From Saussurea involucrata (Eukaryota > Streptophyta > Magnoliopsida > Asterales > Asteraceae): DNA of 64,000 bases. Shown in pieces: positions 53,758 to 64,000 of this stretch. The position numbers were made by a program, and so were the translations under genes. Positions within the stretch are counted from its first letter, which is position 1; the number at the start of each line of letters is the position of its first letter. The notes beneath the pieces were generated by a model, which was not told where the DNA came from, did no database searches, and was given only the letters and a program-made list of their open reading frames with translations. The stretch is from assembly GCA_033807775.1 (NCBI GenBank), contig CM066322.1, positions 21,689,001 through 21,753,000 on the forward strand. The letters run 5' to 3'.

Positions 53758-53807
53758 AAAATTTGGACCATTTCTCGATTTGTGCGTGTCATCCTTGCGC
53801 AGGGGCC

Positions 53808-53839
<32 letters not shown>

Positions 53840-53859
53840 TCGGATGTCCCCGAAGGGAC
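53758..53859 (-). ncRNA. U6: U6 snRNA gene, copy C' (second unit)
   Basis: Same as copy C, with TATA at 53,888-53,881 and USE at 53,924-53,913. Confidence 0.97.
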
Positions 53860-55111
53860 GAAGATAGATGGTGAGCTCGGGTATATGAAGCAACTTGTGA
53901 TTGCTCTTCTGGTCGGTGTGGGATGAGCTGACTTCAAAGCTAACTAAATTCACCCTTCACGATGTTATACTTTCAGCAATCAACAATTTTGCAAACAGAT
54001 AAATTAGAATTTTGTTCTTTAAATAAATAATCTATTTTGTGATTCAATAAAAAGCCTAATGTTTTCTCCTTAAATGGATGTAACAATTTTTTTTCCAAAT
54101 GACATAAAAAGGGGTTTAAAATATTGATTGTAAAAGCTGATCATACGTGAAATAAAATATTGTATTTATTCGTAATTATTGTTTGGTAACTAATGTTTAT
54201 ATGATAAAGTCGTAGAATTATAGTCGGCCGGTTTATGTATTTGAACCACACGTAAAAATTGGTTTGGAGCATTCAAAACTTAAATTCAAGTCTTCAATTA
54301 TATGGTGAAAATACCTTACGAATATTTTTGCAACCAAGTAAAATATTTCAGTAATTGAATTGAATAAATTCAAATTCAAACAATATTTTGTTACCTGACT
54401 CTATGTAGGATGTATCTCTCTTACGAGAGTATTTTGATCATTTTACTTGGTTTAATTTTGTAAATTACTTTTCTTTTCTAGTTTGTTATGCATATCTCAA
54501 TTTTCAAAGTTATTTGATTTTGTTTGATTTTTATTATTTTAGAGAATAGAATGTGTGCTCATGTAACAGGGATACACACAGGGGCGGCTCTGGGGTGTGC
54601 CGGTGGTACCGCCGCACGGGGCCTCCAATTTTTTTGGTTATGTCATCTCATGTAAGTTGAATCGCTTTCATGAGGATATTTTTATCATTTTATTTTTGAT
54701 TTAATGTTAGTAACTAATTTTCTTTCTCCTCCTGCAATTGCAGTCAGTCTCGCTACCTCTTTAGTTGTCGCCCCCTACTTGCTCATTCGCAATGAGTTCA
54801 GGATGCTTTCCTGGCTCGCATGAACTCATATCATAGGGTTGTGTCCAGGGGTAGGGGGTCCCTCTTTAGTTCAGAACCTTTCTTCCAAAGCCTCCCTCGA
54901 TTCTACCTTTCGCAAGCCGTGGTGCGGATAAAAAGCTTGTGGGTTTTCTCCTGCTTATTCATTAGGGCGAGTGGATGTCAAGGGGGGATGTGACTTTCAC
55001 AGGTCCGATGTCTCATGAGAAGCAGTACTGGTTGAAGGATCGGCTTTGGCTTCTTATGCATCATCTCAAATTTCGACATTAATTTTTTTTTGTTCTATGC
55101 TTATGATTTTA

Positions 55112-55877
55112 GGGTGCATTTGATACAATGGACATGACAGAACAGGGATCACTGTTTCACGTTTGACAGGATTTTTATGTGAAACAGAGTGGAACACGCC
55201 TGTTCCACCACCACCTTATGGAACAAGGTGGAACAGACTTCTGTTTTACTAATATAATTTCAAAATAAAATATAATTCTCTTCTAAAACATCAAATATGC
55301 CTTCTTTTTATATTTTATCCATTCTTTAAATTTTATTTATTATATTTTATGTTCTTAAAATTTTCACTTTAATGCCCTCAAAATATTATTTTTATATGGT
55401 TTCTATGTTTTGATTAACTTATGTAATTTATCAAATGTTAATAGTTAAAAATTAAAAAAATATAGAAAATGTTAGAAAATAAAAAATGAAAAGTACATAA
55501 ACTTTTTATTTTATAAAAACTTTTTATTTCATTATAATTTAAAAATTACATCATTAATCAAAATGTATAAAGTATATAAACATGTTTATTAGGGGTAAAT
55601 TGATCATGTTTTTTTTTGGAAAGGGTATCACAGGCACAACCCGGACTAATCTTTGACAATTTTGAAACTTAAAGATGTCTTATCAATGTTGAGGACGCCT
55701 GGGATCGAACCATGGGTAGATGGGATATTCCACCACATCACCCAGGGCGATCAACCATCAACCTGATTGACGTAAATTGATCATGTTATATGTTATGTTT
55801 TGTCCGATTTTGTCTTATCAAACGTTGTTCTGTTCTGTCCCGTCCTGTCATGTCCTATTTGCATACCAAACGCACCC
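55112..55877. mobile_element. Tourist-like MITE, second-unit copy, with nested SINE
   Basis: Duplicate of 40,933-41,698. The nested SINE is at 55,611-55,771. Confidence 0.8.
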
Positions 55878-56036
55878 TTAGAGAATCCAACGTTTAATGT
55901 CTATCCTTCCCCAAAAATTTCGAGACAAAAACGTATGCAAAGCTCTTGTAATAGGATTGCACAAACATCCAATGAAGTGACTATCCAACTCAACTGAAAA
56001 TAGGTAGTTTGCCAAAACTAAACTAAAACCTAATTG

Positions 56037-56992
56037 ATCCAAACAAGGGAGTTCAACGTAAAAGATCTTAGAGTGATCATTGATGAAAAGAGGACAGCAT
56101 GGACCGGGAGCTCGAGGGAAACGGTTTGGTCTTCGGTGGTCCCAAGGAAGGTGTGGATCTTCATATGGCGTGTAGCAAAAGGAAGGATACCATGTAGGTC
56201 GACTTTAACCAAGATGGGAGTTGATTTGGACTCGGTGCTTTGCCCGAGATGCGGTGAAGAGATTGAAGACATCGATCACGCTCTACTAACATGCGAAGAG
56301 GTCAAGAAACTTTGGACCCTAGTCGGAAAATGGTGGAAGAAGAATCTAGACGACATCACATCCATTCAAGAGCTATTACAAGAAGACACGACGTTGGCAA
56401 ACTCTACAAGAGGTAAGTCAAAATGGATGGCCGTTAAGTGGATAATAATTTTCCTAATTTGGTCTCATCGAAACAAGATTGTTCTCAAAAAGGACAAGGG
56501 TCACATTAACGACCTTTTCTTTGAGTTTCAAAGGAAAAGTTTTGAATGGGTGACTAAACGCATCAAGAAATTTGAGGTGGGTTGGATCGAATGGCTAACA
56601 AACCCGCAGGGATAGACGTTTTCGTGCCGAGTGATGCCATGACAGGGGCTGCTGGATTGCAGAGTCTGTTTTATATATGGGTTGGGTTTCGAAGGCATAT
56701 AGCTGCTGTTTCGAAGACAAGTAAATCAGATGCAAGGTACTGCTATCTGATTAAGCCTGCTGATGGAGGATCAACTGCCGCTGGTGGGGCGCAGATGATG
56801 CGGCTGTAACACAGCGCTGAATCTGCTGTCCCTTTCAGCTGTGCGCAACAATAGGGTATTCCTGGCAAGCCGACGTTGTGGTTTATTGTTTGTTCTATTA
56901 TTCGTTGCTGAACGTCTTTTTGATCATTTGTTTGTATTGCTGTTGGGACAGTTCTTGGTTGGTAATAAAATGCGTTTTGCCGTTCAAAAAAA
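56037..56992 (+). mobile_element. 5'-truncated LINE, second-unit copy
   Basis: Duplicate of 41,858-42,813. The zinc-binding-domain ORF ends at 56,615. Confidence 0.85.
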
Positions 56993-57004
56993 AAAACCTA
57001 ATCG

Positions 57005-59641
57005 CATTTTAAATTTTACAAACTAACATGGTTGGATCATCTACCATTTCTTGAAATCTCTTTTCTGATTCAAAATCGTGGTGTAACGTGTATCCTCCCC
57101 CTGTTCCGGTGAAATAAATCAAAAAATGGATTTTTGTTCGAGAATGAAATCTTGTTGGAACTGTCCATATCCGGTTCATCCTTCGAAACCATATCACATC
57201 CCGAATCTGATGAAATAGGATGAATTGGAAAAGGGTTTGGACTTTGGACCCACATCAACCGAACCAACCCAATGAGGTTGACTAATTATCGTATCATAGT
57301 TACATAGGGGACTCTTTTGTGGTAAATTAATCTTCATCATATACGGTCTTTAGTTCATATATCAGTATTATGTAGATTTAAAAAGTAAGTGTTTTGTTTG
57401 CTATGACTCATACTCTTATTGATTATTGTAGTTGCAACATTTTCATTTTACAAATTTGTTTTAATGAAGTGTTCATTGGTATGACAAAAGTAAACAACAA
57501 AAGGAATAAGTGATGAATGAACCCATATGATATGGGAACATTTCAAGATGTATTTAGTTCATAGGCTAAAACCTGTTTTTAGTGTTGAAATTCCAAAAAT
57601 AGACTTGTACACATTAAATTTTGTAACTAATGACTTTTTAAGACCTTGATATCACAAGTCCAAATTGAAACTCCACAAGGCTTCAGGCTTATAGATCGCA
57701 CAAGGCGCCGGCAGTTAAATTCAAGTTTAAACTCTTCTGCAAAATGATATTTAATATGTGCTAACTACAACATCACAAAATTAAGTCAGACATGAAAGTA
57801 ATGTTTCGCTAATACAAACCCTATTAGGAAATTCAAGGAAAGATGTTTGTTGCAGCTTATAAGCATGGGATTCCGATGCATCTCCACAGAATTGAATTGC
57901 TAAACTGGAAACCCACCCTGCCACAGAACATAAAAGTGTCGATATTAGCTATAAGTATTTCCAACACGAAAATATGTAAGTTTCATTTCGTTGAAACTTC
58001 AAGTATGGCCGCTTCATCATGCACTTTCTGTCTTCCATTTTGTTCCAAATTAGCAATAGGCTCAAAAGAATGTCATATTTCAAACAGCAGACTCAATTTG
58101 CCTGTATTGTTACTCCTAGTTCTTCATTGTGAATTTTTATTATACTCTAGACTATAGTTTTTTTTATTGAGATCAAGTGAAAGTTCTACGTCCTATATCT
58201 ATTCCCTTGTGGCCAACAGAAAACAATACTAGACTCACTCTGACAGAGAACCAAGAAATATGAAACAATGGGTGATATTCTTCATAAATTGAGGATTTTT
58301 TCTCAATGATATCTATCATAACTAGTATAAGGTAATTAGCCCCATCCAATGGAGGCAAACAACCAAAACAGATTTAAATCAAATTATAATATTTTTTAAC
58401 ATAAGAATTACAGAGATATCAAGCTCCTAGAGTTTATAAGCAATTAGAGTTGAAAATGTTTAAGCTTTGTGCAGTTATGTATAACAAACCCTGATAGAAG
58501 GGAGCAACACAAAATCTCAAATGAGTTCCAAAAATATAAATTTCTGAATTTAAATGCATAGGCAATCCATGCACCTCCAAATATATAACTGACCCTCATA
58601 CAAGGGAGCAACACAAAAATCTCAAATGAGATCCAAAAATTTCGTATTCTGGATAAATGTCATAGGCAATCCATGCACCTCCAAATGTTCTTTAACAACT
58701 CCTCTACTAAGCAGTCTAAGCTTTATGTTTTTTAAGGGTATTACCAGTGAGCAAAGAGAACATCAATTCAGACTTTCCTAAGCTCTAGATGACTGCTAGA
58801 AATAATAATATACAAAATTAAGTTTTCTATGTTTTATGGATTTCAGCATTCTCAAGTCCATTAGGGCAAACCATAAGTCCATACGGTACTTTATAATCAA
58901 ATTGAGCCAAATATTACTTTTAACTACCCACTCTGTCCATCAATTGCTGATGAAATATATTTGAAATTAGAGCTTTAAATAAGCGGCTGAACAGAATGTA
59001 GCAGATTGCGAGCTTAAAAAGATTACTTGCAACTTCAGATGTCTCTATATTACTGTCACGGGCAAGGTCACAAATATCACAGAGAAGACCAAGATGTGTA
59101 AGGCCGTCCCTTTTTAACAGCAGCTTTTTAAATACATGAAAAGAGGAAACTTGTTCCCAAAAACAAATGAGTCTCAAACCGAAATTCCCTCAATAGTTTA
59201 AGAGGCAGATAAGTAAAAAATGCGATACAAGACTAGTTCTTTTTAGTGTTCAATTTTATTACAAATCAGCAAATACAGCTCATAGTTAAACCAGGTTGAT
59301 TGCTGAAAGTTCCTTGTAAGCAGATGAGTATTTAAATTAAACATCAAGACAATTTCTACTCTACACAATATATAGTCTTTTATTAACATCAGGTGTGAAA
59401 AAAGGCCTACTGTTCTATATATTTATTTTCCAACGTGGCCAACAAGACTAGATTCGAATGCCAAAACTCTTGGAAGATTTTCTCAACGATATCTAATACA
59501 TCTCCAATCAACATAATCATAACCAGAGAAAATCTAATTGATTAAACAATTTCAAAACGCCTTCATTTGAGTGCAAGAAACTGAAGTTGAAACAGTCACA
59601 CATCTACATGGGGAAAGATGTAGAGCAAAATGGGCACAAAA
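57005..59641. other. Second-unit copy of the 42,826-45,462 stretch
   Basis: Same content as in the first unit: a cassette at about 57,692-58,059 and no supported gene. Confidence 0.5.
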
Positions 59642-59732
59642 GAGCTTAGACAATATCTATACTTCTGTTTTGGCCATGCAAAGGGATCACACCAATCTTA
59701 CCTATATTGTTCCAATTCTATTTGACATCCCT
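59642..59732 (-). pseudogene. U6-derived pseudogene 1, second-unit copy
   Basis: Duplicate of 45,463-45,553. Confidence 0.6.
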
Positions 59733-60330
59733 ACACCATTGCTTATAATCAAAGGTTGAAGAAAAGGAAGCAAAGATCAGAAAATGGTTGAATAAATCAA
59801 ACAGCAAGATCCACATGTTGTATGACGATTTCAGTTGGTATTTAACTAGTTATCATAGCCATTGCTTAGAATCATCATTGTTAGTTTGTTACTACATTTT
59901 CTATCACAAATCATCATAAACATCCTAATTTGAGACTGGCCTATGTACCATGTTAAAGTTCACAAAATTGTCAACCATAATTCGAAACCAAGTTCATAAA
60001 TCTTTTTCAAAAAGCCCTAATTGAAGTGTAAAGCGTACACAGATATAATTAATAAAGTAAGAAAGCGGAGATGGAAACACAGTCATACATCTGCTCATAT
60101 ACACACAGATTGAACACACGTTTGGAAGCCCAAGTTTTAATGGATACCTCCTCAAAATGCGCCCATGGCTGCGGCACCGGTCGTTGATGGAGTTCGAACC
60201 CTAGGTCAATATAAGGAGACGATAATCAACCCAAAAAAAAGAGATAACTCGGTGACCAGAACGTGAAAACATACGACCATTGATGAATTAGGGTTTTGAC
60301 GAAGACGACGATGGCAAAATGGGGATGAAA

Positions 60331-60380
60331 AAAATTTGGACCATTTCTCGATTTGTGCGTGTCATCCTTGCGCAGGGGCC

Positions 60381-60412
<32 letters not shown>

Positions 60413-60432
60413 TCGGATGTCCCCGAAGGGAC
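60331..60432 (-). ncRNA. U6: U6 snRNA gene, copy D' (second unit)
   Basis: Same as copy D, with TATA at 60,461-60,454 and USE at 60,497-60,486. Confidence 0.97.
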
Positions 60433-61061
60433 GATGATAGATGGTGAGCTCGGGTATATGAAGCAACCAGTAGTTATGCATCTGGTCGGTGTGGGATGAG
60501 CTGACTTCAAATCCAACTAAATTCTTTCCTTACATTTTTATGTTTTCAGCAATCAAATCAAACCAAGCGTCTCAACAAGTAATATTTTTTTGTTTTTTAA
60601 TTAAACCATCAAATTATTTAATTTTTTATTAAACAAATAAATTAACATTTTCATGATTTAAATTATCTTTTCTATGATCAGGTAAAAAGAGTAATGTTTT
60701 GTCATATCTTTAATAAAATATCGATTGTAAAATAAGCTTTAAGATATTGATTGTAAAAGCTTTAGCATATCTTAAATAAAATATTGTATTTATCTATAAT
60801 TATTGTTTGATAGTCATTGTTTGTCTGATTGGTGATCTATCATGTCATGTATTTGAACCGAACATAAAAATCGGTTTGGAGCACCACAAACTCGATCAAA
60901 GTCTCCAACTATATGGTAAAAATACCATAATAGTATGTTATAAAACAAATAAATTTGTCCAACAATTAAATTAAATAAGTTCAAATACAAACAATATCTT
61001 ATCACCATTCTCGATTTGACTTTAAATATCAAAAAACAACTTCAAAAATTAAAAAGTAAAT

Positions 61062-61296
61062 ACCAAAGACATTGTAGTCCAGTGGTTCGGTAACATCCTG
61101 GGGGGTAAGTGGTTGGTAGCCCTTACTACCCGGGTTCGAACCCCGTGGTGATCATGCGGAGGTATCCCCGAATCAAGGGGTTGTTCGTGGGCCTGTTGTT
61201 TGGACCGGATCGTGGGCCGAATCGTGGCAGGGTCGAAGGGGGATTAGTCTGGACTAAGTCCAGAATACCCCCGAAATGCAATTGCTTTTCAAAAAA
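61062..61296 (+). mobile_element. tRNA-derived SINE, second-unit copy
   Basis: Duplicate of 46,883-47,117, including both target duplications. Confidence 0.85.
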
Positions 61297-62172
61297 AATT
61301 AAAAAGTAAATTACACTTCTGGCCTATGGTTCGTGGGTTTTTATAGTTTTTGTCTCTACAATTCATTTATTAAAAAAAAACATCTTAATGTAAAAGTTTT
61401 GTTTTTTTTTGTTATGTGCTCTCTTGTAATCATGTAAGATGCACTTCTCATGAGGGTATTTTGATCATTTTATGTTTGATTTAATGTTAGTAAGTATTTT
61501 TCTTTCTCCTTTCTGATGCATCATCTCAAACTTCGACATTAATTGTTTTTGTTCTATGCTTATGATTTTAGAGAATCCAACGTTTAATGTCTATCCTTCC
61601 CCAAAAATTTCGAGACAAAAACCTACGCAAAGCTCATGTAATAGGATTGCACAAACATCCAATGAAGTGACTATCCAACTCAATCTGAAATCAAGTATTT
61701 TGTCAAAACTAAGCTAAAACTTAATTGCATTTTAAATTTTACAAACTGGCATGGTTGGATCGAAAAAGGTTCGGGCCCACATCAACCGAACCAACCCAAT
61801 GAGGCTGACTAATTATCGTATCATAATTACATAAGGGACTCTTTTGCGGTAAATTTGTCTTCATTATATACAGTTACTTTTTAGTTCATGTATCAATATT
61901 ATGTAGATTAAAAAATGTCTTGTTTGCTATGAATGTACTCCTATTGATTATTGTAGTTGCAACATTTTCATTTTTACAAAATTGTTTTAATGAAGTCTTC
62001 ATTGGTATGACAAAACTATTCGGAAGATTGGCGGCAATCTGAGCGGTACCACCCACCCTACCCTACCACCTATAGGCGGCCGTCCGTCCTTAACACATAT
62101 ACTTCATAAGGAATAAGTGATCAATGGAACCCATATGTAACCACTTCAACATGTACTTAGTTCATAGGCTAA

Positions 62173-62468
62173 GGGCCTGTTTGTTAGCGGCTTAATGGGA
62201 CTCATAGCTTATTCAGTCAACTATACATGACTGTTTGGTAGTGGCTTAATGATATAGAAAGTGACTTATTTATTAAGCTTTTAGGATGGAGCTTTATGTA
62301 GAAAACCAAGTTTTGTCCAAACTAGTCTCTCCCAATTAAAAAACATGATCCTTCCATCTATGAAAACACCCTCCCAAACAAAAACCTTTCCAATCTATAC
62401 AGACAGATTAATCCACACAGACAACTTTATTCATACAGGACTTAATGAAAAACCAACCAAACAGCCCC
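62173..62468. mobile_element. Tourist-like MITE, second-unit copy
   Basis: Duplicate of 47,994-48,289. Confidence 0.65.
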
Positions 62469-62764
62469 TAAGATTTAAATATGGTACAACATACAAATTT
62501 TCATCTTTCATCTGTATACAAATTTAAGATTGATTTCTATGAACAAACTTGGTTTAAACTTTAAATACAACATTGAAACAAGCAAGAGAGTCCCACAATT
62601 ATTAATGTTGATTATGGAATTTAATTATGATAGTAATACAATAATGTTTGAATTTAGAACAAGAAATACAAAATAGCAAACAAATTGAAACCATGTCTGT
62701 TAGAACTTGGAACCCATTTGATCACACCCTATAACCTATTTCAAAGACCATGTTTAAGTGATAA

Positions 62765-62959
62765 CTATGCATGGTCAGGAAGTCCAATGATGAACAGAAA
62801 CACAAAAAATGCACTAAGAATGCATCCTATAGTAAAGTAAACCCACATGTTGATGAAGGGAATGGAGGCCATTGATTCAGCCTTGCAGATTGAAAAAATT
62901 GGATGCTCACAAATACATCTCTCAACTCCTCCCCTTTGGAGCGGATATCGCATCTCCAA
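62765..62959 (-). other. Exon-like ORF with membrane segment, second-unit copy
   Basis: Duplicate of 48,586-48,780, with no difference seen. Confidence 0.3.
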
Positions 62960-63565
62960 ACACCCATGATTCTCTCCTGGTCATGAATCCGCTTATGTCA
63001 AAGAAGACAAAGCACCCCAATGACAATATACGAATTGGAGTGGATTGATGGTGATGGGTTTTGTCTCCCATGAATGTTTTTAAACCAAATTGAGTAAGCC
63101 TCTTTCTATATCATGAAGCCGCTTCCAAACCGAATAAGCTGGAGGAGGTTTCATTTGGCTAGTTAAGTTGTTTCCAAACAGGCCCTCAATTTACATGTGC
63201 GTATCATTAATCTGTTATGCTTTTATTACAAATCAGCAAATTCAGCTCATAGTTAAACCAGGTTGATTGCTGAAAGTTCCTTGTAAGCAGATGAGTCTAT
63301 AAACTAAACATGAAGATAAATTCTACTCTAGACAATATATAGTTTTTTTTATTAACATCAGGTGTGAAAAGGCCTACCTTCCTATATATTTCTTTTCCAT
63401 CATGGCAAACAAGACTAGATTCGAATGCCAAAACTCTTGGAAGATTTTCTCAACGATATCTAATACATCTCCAATTAACATAATCATAACCTTTGAAAAC
63501 CTAATTGATTAAACTTTTCAAAACGCCTTTATTCGAGTGCAAGAAACCGAAGCTGAAACACTCGC

Positions 63566-63651
63566 ACAATATCTATACTTCTGTTTTGGCCATGCAAAGG
63601 GATCATACCAATCTTATCCATATTGTTCCAATTCTATTTGACATCCCTACA
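63566..63651 (-). pseudogene. U6-derived pseudogene 2, second-unit copy
   Basis: Duplicate of 49,387-49,472. Confidence 0.55.
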
Positions 63652-64000
63652 TCATTGCTTAGAATCAAAGGTTGAAGAAAAGGAAGCAAAGATCAGAAAA
63701 TGGTTGAATAAATCAAACAGCAAGATCCACATGTTGTATGACGATTTCAGTTGGTATCCAATGTTTTGCTAATACAAACCCTATTAGGAAGTTCAAGGTA
63801 AGATGTTTGCTGCACATCTTCACAGAATTGCTAAACTGGAAAACCATCCTGCCACATATCACAAAAAGGTCGATATTAGCTCCAAGTATTTCTAACGCAA
63901 AAAAATGGCAAGATAAAGAGCTTAATCACATTTTCATAAGAAAATAAACTTAATTTTATACAGCAGACTCACTTTGCCTGTATTGTAACGGCTAGTTCTG

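Larger units (their letters stand above)
52640..64000. repeat. 14,179-bp duplication unit, copy 2 (cut by window end)
   Basis: 11,361 bp of the second unit, in direct orientation, with no difference from copy 1 in the stretches compared. The junction reads aagaaagcg|aagttttaatgg. Other units have a further segment of about 57-65 bp between these two points. Confidence 0.9.

Overview
The window is nuclear DNA from a flowering plant. Evidence: U6 snRNA genes with plant-type Pol III promoters, a 14-exon ABCG transporter gene with GT-AG introns, and plant transposon families (Tekay/Del chromovirus, Cassandra TRIM, PIF/Harbinger, Tourist and foldback MITEs, tRNA-derived SINEs, a LINE, a pararetrovirus-like insert). 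A eudicot is likely, possibly Asteraceae, but the species cannot be named from the sequence.

Layout. 1-5,300: repeat-rich flank with an exon-like remnant, a GCN/GA-rich tract split by a 1.49-kb solo LTR (TSD ggcag), and several MITEs. 5,309-12,476 (minus): complete ABCG24/ABCG28-type gene, 14 exons and 1,106 codons, with MITEs in several introns. 13,148-27,720: wreck of a PIF/Harbinger transposon (truncated transposase on minus, broken ORF1 on plus), split by a 10.3-kb composite retroelement (14,695-24,985) and, inside ORF1, by a solo LTR. 27,722-33,710: a PIF-like TIR element holding a decayed Caulimoviridae-like insert. 34,600-64,000: degenerate segmental repeats carrying U6 snRNA genes and U6 pseudogenes. 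Within this, a 14,179-bp unit (38,461-52,639) is tandemly duplicated, and the second copy runs off the window end.

The most unusual object is the composite retroelement. A Tekay chromovirus gag-pol lies between two near-identical 2.27-kb LTRs in inverted orientation. The correctly placed 3' LTR runs straight into the primer-binding site, internal domain, polypurine tract and LTR of a Cassandra TRIM. One 5-bp target duplication (acggc) flanks the whole assembly, which points to a single integration of a chimeric cDNA. The Tekay gag-pol also has an 88-nt GT-AG intron candidate exactly at the gag/protease boundary; removing it fuses Gag to Pol in frame.

The second point of interest is the U6 array: seven intact U6 genes (three of them second-unit copies), all on minus, each with an upstream element and a TATA-like box exactly 24 bp apart. 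Paralogous units in the array also preserve empty sites that expose a Tourist MITE, a nested SINE and a LINE as later insertions.
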